Source: Paralithodes platypus (taxonomy: Eukaryota > Arthropoda > Malacostraca > Decapoda > Lithodidae). From it: DNA of 64,000 bases. The notes under the pieces are model-generated. The model had not been told where the DNA came from, did no database searches, and saw nothing but the letters and a program-made list of their open reading frames with translations. The stretch lies in the NCBI GenBank assembly GCA_032716605.1, contig CM064572.1:40643653-40707652 (forward strand), written 5' to 3'. Below, one piece after another: positions 46,157 to 56,307 of this stretch. Position 1 is the stretch's first letter. Each line of letters starts with the position of its first letter. The position numbers were made by a program, and so were the translations under genes.

Positions 46157-46560
46157 GTAACTGTGAGGTAGAGTCCCACAAGTGTAGAAAGTAGAGGTTG
46201 AACTTGAAGGTAAAGTGGTGAGTATGAAGAGTTGGAGAGATGAAAGATGGTGGGCTAACCACCTTGCTTATCCTGGGGTTCTTGGTTGTAGAGTTGCAGC
46301 ATTCTGGACTTCTTCAGATGGACGAATTTCCTTGGTCTTGGTGGAGGGCTTTTGATCATAGGCTGGTCGTAGATCATTGGCATTGATGGTAGAGGCTCAG
46401 CGAAGGTGTCAGGCTGGAGGTTTGCAGTGAGTCGAGGTGTTGTTGGAGTTGCTGATGGTGGTGTTGATGGAGTTGATGTAAGCTCCACTTTACTCTTGTG
46501 CAGGCTCAGTGGTCGTGGGAGGTTGAGCTGCAGCTTGCGAGTATTTTTTGGCTACAATTG
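46157..46560. other. 404-bp insert (or LTR length variant) flanked by ACAATTG
   Basis: ACAATTG occurs at 46150-46156 and 46554-46560, while the 3' LTR has a single copy (about 63257). Either a fragment inserted here, or the 3' LTR lost it by recombination between the repeats. On the minus strand a 77-codon frame (46488-46255), proline-rich then basic, is open but unrecognised. Confidence 0.6.
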
Positions 46561-46893
46561 CATAGCCTTTGTTATATTGAGGGAGCTTTGGGAGAGGCTA
46601 ATCGCGTGCTATCCCTCTGTCTTTCTTACCTCGTGGCTAGCAGGACGGCGTCTGCAGTCTGTGCTGCCATTTTGATAGCAATAATTAGTTAATTTATTTA
46701 GCTTTAGTGCAATTGTTCCGTTATCATAAGTTTACACAATGTTGTCTTATGTTTTACTTGATTACTTTTGTAGTGTTAATGAGAGCACGACTGCCTAGTA
46801 TAATTGTGCAGTCTGGTGACACTTGGAGCTCTCACCTCTCTCCTGGCGCGGCCATGGGATCCTCCTGAGAAGGTTCCCAACTTCCCACAGCAC

Positions 46894-47652
46894 CAGCGTT
46901 GCCAGTCGTACGATAATTATCGTACAAATACAATAATTTGACCATTTGTGCAATGTACAATACCAGGTGTACAATAATGCGATAATTCAGGAATTTGTAC
47001 AATAATTCAGTGCAGATATACAATAATTAGAAAATTGTTGAACAAATGGTAAAACAAATATAGAAAAATGGCATCTCTCCGTTATCGGTACCTATTTAAG
47101 TTAAAATCAACATAAATACCGATTTCCACAATATTTATATATTGTGTAGGCTATTCATATATACAGTAGACAAAGGACACACCTACATACATACAAACTT
47201 GGATAACCTATCTCAACAATAAGTAAATTACACTCTTACTGTATATTATATTTACGTATATGAAAAATTCATAAGAATGTCTCAGACTATCCCTCCAATA
47301 TTGTGACGATTTGCCCCCTCTATGGTAAGCCTACACTATGTTGGCTAATTCTAGAGTTTACTCCCTCAGCATATTTGATTTTAATAAACTTGCACAGAAA
47401 TGTTGCTACTGATCTTATTAGTGCACAAATATTATTTTGTTTCACTGCCATTCAAAATTTAGAATAGAAACAACTGTGTTATTGTGTTTTTCATTTAAGC
47501 TATGAGAACTAGTTCTAGAAATAGGTCTATATAGGTGAAAACCATTATACGCTATGATGAAAACTTTGTACGATAATATTGATGCAAATACGATCATTTT
47601 GTGTACGACATGTTTTGTACGATATTTTAGCCAAATCCACCTGGCAACGCTG
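46894..47652. mobile_element. hAT-type MITE, 759 bp, 8-bp TSD
   Basis: The ends CAGCGTTGCCAG (46894) and CTGGCAACGCTG (ending 47652) are perfect 12-bp TIRs. CACAGCAC is duplicated at 46886-46893 and 47653-47660. An 8-bp target duplication with CA(G)...TIRs is the hAT signature. The interior has many GTACGATA/GTACAATAAT subterminal words and no transposase. The 3' LTR of E2 (about 63581) lacks it and so shows the empty site. Confidence 0.9.
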
Positions 47653-47829
47653 CACAGCACCCACCCTTACTCGAGCTACAGACCCCTTACAGAGCACACA
47701 TGCTGTGCAATCTGTCCCAGGCTTGCTTCAATGTTTCCCTAGATACCGCATATATTTTCATTGTTCCTTATTGAGTAGTAGCAGAGCAAGTCTGGGTCAT
47801 TTAAACCATAAAATATTGTTCTATCTTTA

Positions 47830-49491
47830 TGTGACGTTAACCACTCCGTTAGAACCGCATGGCTTGTCCTACAGTGACTCGGTAGGATCGCCAGGGCAGT
47901 GGATGGGGCTACAGTTTATGTATTAGAGTGTGCTTTATTTCTAGAACAGAGTGAGAGGGGGGCGCGCAGTGTTTTTGCCCCGCTCGATGACGTCACGGCT
48001 GGCTGCCTCGTGGGGGTTGGTTGAGAGAGGTCCTTACCATGCTGCTAGCTCCCTTGCTAGTGGCTAGAGGACTTGTTACCGCTTTTTTTCCCACGCGGCT
48101 CGACCTAGTCCCGGTACATATACAGGTTCCTCGCCAGTCTCTCCCTCAGATCTGGTTTCTAGAACGCATCTATCTTATCCCTTGCTACCTGTCCCCGCTC
48201 CGCACCTGAGAATCTTTTCCTCTGCCTACCTCTCTCTTTTTTCATATCTTTCACCACCTTTTATTAATATTATACCCCCTCTGGTTAACTCTGCAAAATC
48301 AGCTTCATGCTGGCCAGTTGTATTGTGCGTTAAGGTCTGATATAACCCATGTATGTTAGTTGTTAAGATAAGTGGATCACGAAGCATTGGTTGGCATTTA
48401 TATTGTTTAAGTACCGCGTCCTATAATTATTAGTGTTCTGCTGGATTAGATAATGCTAGACTAGGAGTCTGATATTATAAGGTATTGTTTCCTATGAGTG
48501 CTGGCTTTAGTAAAAAGCTGCACAACATACCTGAGAACTGGAGTTGATTGAGTAAATTCTAGTCTGTGTGCCATTGAGAGTAGAGCATGCACGAATGAGG
48601 GCTTTTTGCCTATACCATTCTGCACTGTTCTAAGCTTATTGTTTGTCTTTGAAGTACGCCAGGAGAACGCTTAATACTTCGGTATTAAGGTTTCTCAAGA
48701 GAGCTACCCTTCCCTATAACGTAATATTTGACGCACAGACTTGAGATTTGCACTAGGCTATGCGGCATGCCATGCGCACCAGTATCTCGTATCATTGACT
48801 CTAGCTAGACTTTATCAGTCACAGTAGACATTAAGTATATTAACCTAATTACTCTTTTTATGCATACCCATTTATGATTACACAAGCACTTCGCAGCCTA
48901 GTTTGATGTATGGAGACACAAACGACTTAGGCTCTTTTTGTTGAAAGGAATACTGCATTGTCGTGGCGATTATTATTGTTGTAGTGTTTAGGATATTCTT
49001 GGCTCCGACGGCATTATATATTCTGTCTTTTTGTGTGCATAGCCTGCACAAGCATTGTTTCGCTGCCTGCCTTTTTGGGTTCCAATTCCGATACGAGCAT
49101 CTTTATAGCATCTAACATTTAAAGAAGATTCCTTGTTAGTGTTGAAGGACTTTAGTGCACTTTCTTTCATGCAGGAGTGCCTGACATTTATTGATTAAAG
49201 TAACGTAAGCTGTAACTTCTCTTACCACCTTACTTTGCATACCATAACCAAGCACCTTCGGTTATAGGTAGTAATAGGCTGTTTTCACATAACATTAAGC
49301 CTAGAGTAGACGCACATTTATTGAGAGTTTGATAGCCTATTATTGCATATAGAACTCTGTAGAGTATTTGTGTTCTTTGTTCACTGGGAATATACATCAG
49401 AGGTTGGATCTAGCGCTTTCCGTTGTAGCATTTATGCCATTACTAGTCCAATGAATAAGAGCCCTGATATATTTAAACCCCAGTCGTAACA
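47830..49491 (+). repeat. E1 5' LTR
   Basis: 1662 bp. Compared with the 3' LTR it lacks about 140 bp after 47940 (replaced by CTAGA) and has about 100 bp extra at 48612-48716. Elsewhere the two are nearly identical. Confidence 0.92.
47988..48122 (+). promoter_or_regulatory. E1 LTR promoter elements: CRE and TATA-like
   Basis: A perfect CRE/ATF palindrome TGACGTCA at 47988-47995 lies about 120 bp upstream of TACATATA (48115-48122). In the 3' LTR the same elements are TGACGTCA at 54057-54064 and an intact TATATATA at 54184-54191, so the 5' copy of the TATA has one substitution. CRE use is inference from the motif. Confidence 0.5.
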
Positions 49492-49710
49492 AATGGCGAC
49501 CTTACCTAGGATTTGGTGAACCTACATTTATTAGCAGGGAACATTTGTTGTTTTGGAGAATATTTTGCGGGGATCAGCAAGAATAATTTGTTTTTTGCAA
49601 CATAGTATAGCCCTTGAGTATTTCCGAGAATTGTTGTGTGTATATTGAGGTATAAGAGTTTGGGGTGCTTCTTTTCTGAATATTGAGGTGGGAAATTTTT
49701 TGAGAGCATC

Positions 49711-51230
49711 ATGTCTTATACCGGATCAGAGGAGAATGGAGACACAGTACGTCATGTCGAAACGGAGGAACAGCAGCATGATGAAATGGTTAATCAGGTG
49801 AACTGTGAGGAGGATGCTAGGATATTTTTGCAATGGCCTGTTACTGCCGAGCGGTTGGAGGGTATGAATCGGTACGGTCTTCAATGCCGGGCCACAGCTA
49901 TCGGTCATGCGGTTACTAGCAGCATGACCAGGGATAACTTGATAACGTGTGTACTGGGCAGGGTGACTGGTGAGCGAGATGGGTTGAGTGCTCAGAGCCC
50001 TTCGGCCATGCTTCCCCTACACTCGACTCCCAGCCATTCCAGTAGTTTGCCGACCCCGGGTACGCTTCCGCAGTTGGGTGGTGACTGGCAGGGTGGGTTG
50101 CCCCTGGGGGAACCACCGGTAATTTCAAACATTGTAGCACCTTCACCTCCTCAAGGGTTAACTCCAGAATTATTGTTTCAGCTCGAATTATCTAAGATCG
50201 AAGAGAGAAAGGCTATCAGGGTATCTGAGGTTCAACAGCAACAAAGGGCATGTGAGCTTCAGCTTCAGCAGCAATTAGAATTAGCCAAGATAGAAGAGAG
50301 AAAAACTATCAGTCAGCAGTCTCAGCACATAGAGCTAGCAAAAATCCAAGCTGATTTAGAGTCGACTAGGTACTGTGCCGACATGGACGTAGAGAAGTCG
50401 CGAGTAGAGGCAACGGGACAGCGACTTGGGGCTGGTAACCGTGTTCATGAGCAGTCTCTCTCGCACTTATTGAAACTGGTTCCGGTGTTTGATGAGAGTG
50501 GTGTAACAGAATTTTTCACACGCTTTGAGAAGAAGTGCCAGGAACACCAGTGGCCAGAGAATAAATGGGCAGCACTTGTATCCTCTAGATTAATAGGCAA
50601 GGGTCTTAAAGCCTACGATGCGTTACCTTTGGAGTTATGTATTGTGTACGAGGATCTCAAGGAGGCTGTCCTGAGGGCTTACGAACTGCAACCAGAAACG
50701 TACCGTTTGAAGTTCCGGGGTGTAACTAAGGGAAGAGATAACACCTTTTTGGAACACGCCCGGGACTTGTCCGATGCTATGGGGAACTGGCTCCGATCTG
50801 AGAAGGTCACAACATTTGATGAAATTAAGCAGTTAATGATGTTGGAGCAGTTCTTTAAGAGCACGGGCAGTGATCTAACTTTGAACTTAAAGGAGAAAAA
50901 CCCAAGAACTCTAGTCAAAGCAGCAGAAATGGCTGATCGACAGCTGTCGATGATTCGGGGGTTGCGGGTCCTCACAGAAGTACGATGTAAGTGCTAAGGA
51001 CCGTTATCCTCCCCCTCCCCGTAACAATGACACATTTAAACAGAAGAGCCACGAAACTAAAACTGAATCCAAACCTTACACCACACCGTATGTGAAAAGT
51101 CAGGGGCCTTTTACATCACAGTATAAGCCGAAACCGAAATTTATGTGTTTTAGTTGCCACCAGGAGGGTCATAAGGCAAATGAGTGCCCTAGTCGACCTC
51201 CTCCGGCAGCCGTGTCTTTTGCTCACGGCA
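49711..51230 (+). pseudogene. E1 gag, one frameshift
   Basis: Structural protein that would form the retrotransposon particle. The true ATG is at 49711 (MSYTGSEENGD), 220 bp after the LTR. Residues about 150-240 form a Q/E-rich coiled coil. The capsid-like part follows, with features shared with SCAN-like gags (LKLVPVFDE, FEKKCQEHQWPENKWA, AYELQPETYRLKFRG, LMMLEQFFKS, AAEMADRQLS). A frameshift at the G-run near 50955 moves reading to the next frame, in which the CCHC knuckle CFSCHQEGHKANEC sits at 51146-51187. Whether the shift is damage or programmed cannot be told from one copy. Confidence 0.85.
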
Positions 51231-51329
51231 TTGGAGTGTTCAAGAGGACATCGGAGTTTGTTAGAGGCATTTCTTCCGAGGTAAATACACTGCCAGTGCA
51301 GAAGGATCCGGAAGGCTTATTCCCTGTCC

Positions 51330-52033
51330 GTGATGCCTTTAGTGACCACAGGGGACTCGGTTGTAGAAGACATGAGGTGAGAATTTTGCGTGACACCAGG
51401 GCATCGCAAACACTGTTGAGAAATTTCACTGGTAAACCTGTCAATACGGCGCGGGTGGTTGTGGTTCAGGGAGTTAATGCGACAAGGTCATACCCGCTTG
51501 TAAGAATGAAGGTGGAAGTTGATGGTGTGACTCGAGACCTGGATGTAGGAATTGTGGAGAAGTTACCTGTTGGGGGCGTCGACCTCCTTCTCGGCAACGA
51601 CTTTGCGGGACCTACTTCTGAGGCTCCACCCTTGGTCGTTGCCGAGAAGCCGGCCGACGTGAGTAGGGAGGAGCAGGAGTGGGTTGAGAAGTGTCCGGTG
51701 CAGCCTATGGCGTGTGTTGTCACCGGAGATCCTGCATCCAGGGAGTCACATTCTGGTCAACAATCTTTAGATCCGCGGAGGAAGGGTACCGAGAAGGGGT
51801 TGAAAGTTGATGCGGTTGAGAGTTTAGTGTCAACGGACCTTCTCGGGGACTCATTATTAGGACCACATTTCGAGTCTGGAGAAGACCCAGTAACTGTTCC
51901 TGAAGGGGCAGAGGATGGGCTTAAAAAGACGAAAGAGCTGAAGGAGGACAGTGATGCACAGTCGGGAGATGTAGCGACAAGGTACCCTGACGAGTACCCT
52001 ATGAGAAATGGGTCGGCGAAGACGGTGGTCTGA
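51330..52033 (+). pseudogene. E1 aspartic protease, active site mutated
   Basis: Continues in the frame of the zinc knuckle. RILRDTRASQTLL at 51380-51418 corresponds to the DTGA active-site loop, but the Gly codon is AGG (Arg, 51398-51400), which should abolish activity. VDLLLGNDFAG, the second protease motif, is present near 51580. The rest to the stop at 52033 is an acidic linker. Normally this region runs on to integrase; the integrase N-terminal half is missing here. Confidence 0.75.
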
Positions 52034-52036
52034 AGC

Positions 52037-53287
52037 TTGCTAGTGTATTTTTCCCGGTATGGTTACCCGCAGGGGATTCATTCAGTCCAGGGACCCAACT
52101 TCACTTCTAGCCTCTTTGTTCAAGCAATGCCGCAGCATGGGATTGTTGGGGTTGTGTCATCTGCGTATCATCCGGAGAGCCAGGGTGTGTTAGAGCGATG
52201 GCACTCAGCCTTGAAATCTGTGCTTTGTTGTTGTTGCTTTGAGAGTGGGAAGGATTGGGATCTTGGCCTGCCATGTGTTTTGTTTGCTGTGCGGGAGGTA
52301 CCTGGGGAGAGTTTGGGATTCAGCCCTAATGAGCTCGTCTTTGGACACCGTGTCAGAGGGCCTCTCCATATGGTTGAAGAAGTATGGGAGGGCGCAGACA
52401 AACCTTGTTCTATGCTCAAGTGTGTCCTCAACAGTCGAGAACGGATGTTGCGCAGTCTGGAGTTGACTGGCCGTAATTTGACTAGCTCTCAGGCCCTCAG
52501 GAAGGACAGGTACGACCTCAAGGTTGAACCCAGGGAGTTTCACGTGGGTCAGGAGGTGTTGATTCTACTGCCCCTTGTAGGTCACCCCTTATCCGCGAAG
52601 TACGCTGGTCCTTATAGGGTGGTGGAGGAGCTATCAGACCTGGATTACTTGGTAGCCACTCCAGACAGACGGAAGCGCAATCAGTTATGTCATGTTAATC
52701 CCATGAAGGAGTATGGGAGGCACCCCCCTGAGCCTCTCACTGTGCCTGTGATGACGTTTAGCAGTCAAGGTGGAGAAGGAGAATGGGACAGTCAAGCTCA
52801 GGTGAAGGATAACTGGAAGGATAAGAATATCAAATGGGCGCCTGAGTGTGAGAAGGTGTTTAGAGAAGTAAAACACCTGTTGTGCACTCACCCGATTCTC
52901 AGGGCCCCTAAATTTAGCCTACCTTTCCAACTAACAACGGATGCTAGTGGTGTGGGGGCTGGTGCCGTCCTTGTGAAAAAGGACGATGATGGGCTGGAGC
53001 ATCCTGTTAGTTTCTGCTCGGAGAAGTTCAATTCAGCCCAGAGGGAGCTGCTGGCAATTGTACTTGCTCTGAGGCATTTCGAGGTCTATGTTCCAGCCTA
53101 TGGTCCGGTCGTTGTAGTTTACCCAGATCATCACCCTCTCAAGTTCTTGGACCAGTTTCACAATCGGAATATGAGGCTGACTAGGTGGTCACTAAGGTTA
53201 CTGGTATATAACCTGGACATACGCCATATTGCCGGTTGTGACAATGTGGTTGCAGATGGTCGTTCAAGGGTATATGATCCTGGGTAG
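52037..53287 (+). pseudogene. E1 integrase C-terminal half joined to RNase H
   Basis: The frame starts mid-domain with no ATG. It encodes the second half of the integrase core, where the Asp of the usual SDQGxNF is Val (GTC at 52085-52087) and the catalytic Glu is kept (GVLERWH, GAG at 52193-52195). Then comes the C-terminal GPY/F module (KYAGPYRVVEELSDLDYLVATPDRR). After a short linker it goes straight to RNase H (PFQLTTDASGVGAGAVLV, FNSAQRELLAIV, YPDHHPLKFL, RHIAGCDNVVADGRSR) and stops at 53285-53287. RT is absent, apparently by deletion. Integrase lies upstream of RNase H. Confidence 0.88.
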
Positions 53288-53304
53288 ATTGACACATGGG
53301 TAGC

Positions 53305-53390
53305 CTCCTGCTTTAGTTTGAATAGTATTTTGCGCTTGGTGCTTGTTGGCTCGCGGTTGTAGCCCAGCGTATTGGGTCGTAAAGCAGGAG
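53305..53390 (+). ncRNA. conserved hairpin after E1 pol
   Basis: CTCCTGCTTTA (53305-53315) pairs perfectly with TAAAGCAGGAG (53380-53390). An inner stem CCCA/TGGG lies in the 64-nt loop. E2 has the equivalent at 62965-63049 with a compensatory pair change. Predicted RNA structure in the element transcript; function unknown. Confidence 0.6.
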
Positions 53391-53763
53391 TTGAGCGTTT
53401 GGCATAGAAGAAAAAACTAGGCTTGCCCCTATAGTGCAGCCGAAATAAACAAATTAAAAAACATACAAATCAAATAAAAAACTCTTTCTTTGATAGTTGA
53501 ATTTGTTCAGTATGTTATAGCAGTAATTCTGAGTTGCACTCCTCTCAGAATGCTGGGCTAGAGAAGCTCGCTCTTGAGGAGCATAACTACATATAATTTA
53601 ACCTATTGTGTTGGGGAGGGTTATAATTTTGTAAAATGTTTTGTTGAGGAACTGTGCCAGATATTTTACTGCCGCTGGGTAATGGGAAGTAGAGATATAG
53701 CATGGGTTCTAACCATCAGATTTTTGTGAGCCTTGGGGCCTCTGAGAAAAATCTTGGGGGGGG
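53391..53763 (+). other. E1 3' untranslated stretch with polypurine tract
   Basis: A-rich spacer, then ATCTTGGGGGGGG directly before the 3' LTR. No ORF. Confidence 0.7.
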
Positions 53764-55459
53764 TGTGACGTTAACCACTCCATTAGAACCGCATGGCTTG
53801 TCGTACAGTGACTCGCTAGGATCGCCAGGGCAGTGGATGGGGCTACAGTTTATGTATTAGAGTGTGCTTTATTTCATATGAAAGCTTGTGTCATGGGCAG
53901 TACAGAAAGGCTCTTTGTTTTCACCCATGTCAAGGCTTTATATATTTAATTGTAAAGTATATGTTTAATCATTAACTAGTAATGATGGGATCTGGGAGAG
54001 AGAGAGAGAGATGAACAGAGTGAGAGGGGGGCGCACAGTGTTTTTGCCCCGCTCGATGACGTCACGGCTGGCTGCCTCGTGGGGGTTGGTTGAGAGAGGT
54101 CCTTCCCATGCTGCTAGCTCCCTTGCTAGTGGCTAGAGGACTTGTTACCGCTTTTTTTCCCACGCGGCTCGACCTAGTCCCGGTATATATACAGGTTCCT
54201 CGCCAGTCTCTCCCTCAGATCTGGTTTCTAGAACGCATTAATCTTATCCCTTGCTACCTGTCGCCCGCTCCGCACCTGAGAATCTTTTCCTCTGCCTACC
54301 TCTCTCTTTTTTCATATCTTTCACAACCTTTTATTAATATTATACCCCCTCTGGTTAACTCTGCAAAATCAGCTTCATGCTGGCCAGTTGTATTGTGCGT
54401 TAAGATCTGATATAACCCATGTATGTTAGTTGTTAAGATAAGTGGATCACGAAGCATTGGTTGGCATTTATATTGTTTAAGTACCGCGTCTTATAATTAT
54501 TAGTGTTCTGCTGGATTAGATAATGCTAGACTAGGAGTCTGATATTATAAGGTATTGTTTCCTATGAGTGCTGGCTTTAGTAAAAAGCTGCACGACATAC
54601 CTGAAAACTGGAGTTGATTGAGTAAATTCTAGTCTGTGTGCCATTGAGAGTAGAGCATGCACGAATGAGGGCTTTTTGCACCTATAACGTAATATTTGAC
54701 GCACAGACTTGAGATTTGCACTAGGCTATGCGGCATGCCATGCGCACCAGTATCTCGTATCATTGACTCTAGCTAGACTTTATCAGTCACAGTAGACATT
54801 AAGTATATTAACCTAATTACACTTTTTATGCATACCCATTTATGATTACGCAAGCATTTCGCAGCCTAGTTTGATGTATTGAGACACAAACGACTTAGGC
54901 TCTTTTTGTTGATAGGAATACTGCATTGTCGTGGCGATTATTATTGTTGTAGTGTTTAGGATATTCTTGGCTCCGACGGCATTATATATTCTGCCTTTTT
55001 GTGTGCATAGCCTGCACGAGCATTGTTCCGCTGCCTGCCTTTTTGGGTTCCAATTCCGATACGAGCATCTTAATAGCATCTAACATTTAAAGAAGATTCC
55101 TTGTTAGTGTTGAAGGACTTTAGTGCACTTTCTTTCATGCAGGAGTGCCTGACATTTATTGATTAAAGTAACGTAAGCTGTAACTTCTCTTACCACCTTA
55201 CTTTGCATACCATAACCAAGCACCTTCGGTTATAGGTAGTAATAGGCTGTTTTCACATAACATTAAGCCTAGAGTAGACGCACATTTATTGAGAGTTTGA
55301 TAGCCTATTATTGCATATAGAACTCTGTAGAGTATTTGTGTTCTTTGTTCACTGGGAATATACATCAGAGGTTGGATCTAGCGCTTTCCGTTGTAGCATT
55401 TATGCCATTACTAGTCCAATGAATAAGAGCCCTGATATATTTAAACCCCAGTCGTAACA
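53764..55459 (+). repeat. E1 3' LTR
   Basis: 1696 bp, TGTGACG...CGTAACA. Contains an extra segment at about 53876-54013, including a short (GA)n, and lacks 48612-48716 of the 5' LTR. Confidence 0.92.
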
Positions 55460-56156
55460 TTTATTATTTTGCATACAAGAGTTTCTTGCATTTGTTAACT
55501 GGAAATACTGCATCTTCTTATCTCGCAATCTTAAGTATAAGCTTCATTCCTTTTCTCTTCCAGTTTTCTTCCATTTATTCTACTACATGGCTTATTAGTA
55601 TTATATGTATGTGTTCTTTATTATTGAAGTTGGTATCCACAGTGGTTTGGTGTTGGCTCTGAGAAGCATGCCCCAACCTACTGGAATACCAACTATTATG
55701 TTTCATGGGTAAGGATAGTTCTCTAGAATTCCCATGATTTTGTTCATATGAGTCTCAATTCCTAAGCGATTGGGCAGTATGTGGTTTGTTCTGGGAGTCT
55801 AACAGCAATTTAGTTACCATTGTTTTGTGCAGTTTTAGAATAAACTTAGAAGTAATCTTGAATACTAGCAGCACTATCAACCAAACTCGGGGACAATAGA
55901 CATTTTTGTGTCTCCTTGTGCTACCGCTTCCATAGAGCAAAGAGGAAGATAACCCTTTTCCTAGAGAACCTGCGTGTCTTGGTGTTTGAGTCAGATATTA
56001 AGAGCATGTCTGTTGCAGGGTAGTGCAATACGGTGGCCAGTGTAGGGTGCAGGACTACAGCATTGGTGTCTTTTTGCTACGGCGGCGTCTACTTTTTGAC
56101 CGTGCTGTGGGCTAGTCCATTAGAGCATCTGTTTTCCCCGGCTCCCCCTCGTAACA
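55460..56156 (+). repeat. E2 5' LTR, second part
   Basis: Continuation after E1. 55465-55707 matches 63760-64000 and 55659-56156 matches 58307-58804. Ends CCCTCGTAACA, followed by the PBS. Confidence 0.92.
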
Positions 56157-56307
56157 ATGGCGACCTCATGCCAGGATAGTGTGATAGTATAGAGTTCTTG
56201 TGGTGTGAAGCAATTATATTTAGATTGTTCAGTATTTTTCTTGCAGTTGAAAGTCTACGGACCTAGTACTCTTATTTCATTAACCCGTGTCCACAACTAT
56301 TGCTAAG

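Larger units (their letters stand above)
46102..47829 (+). repeat. E2 5' LTR, first part
   Basis: Matches the 3' LTR (63209-63758), with two inserts relative to it: 404 bp at 46157-46560, and the hAT-type element at 46894-47652 plus its target duplication. The LTR resumes after E1 at 55460. Confidence 0.9.
47830..55459 (+). mobile_element. LTR retrotransposon E1 nested in the E2 LTR
   Basis: Both LTRs start TGTGACGTTAACC and end CAGTCGTAACA: 47830-49491 and 53764-55459. The target site TTTA flanks the element (47826-47829 and 55460-55463). The same site is uninterrupted in the other E2 LTR near 63754. PBS TGGCGACC lies at 49493, and a run of Gs (53755-53763) forms the polypurine tract. Internal order: gag, CCHC, protease, integrase core and C-terminus, RNase H; the RT is missing. 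Gypsy-type with integrase upstream of RNase H. Confidence 0.92.

Noticed and set aside
46255..46488. Host gene exon on the minus strand
   Set aside because: An open but short frame inside an LTR-embedded segment with no recognisable domain or splice context. Kept only as a finding.
50940..51000. Programmed gag frameshift in E1
   Set aside because: No slippery heptamer with a clear downstream structure was identified, and with only one copy a simple indel in a G-run is the more economical reading.
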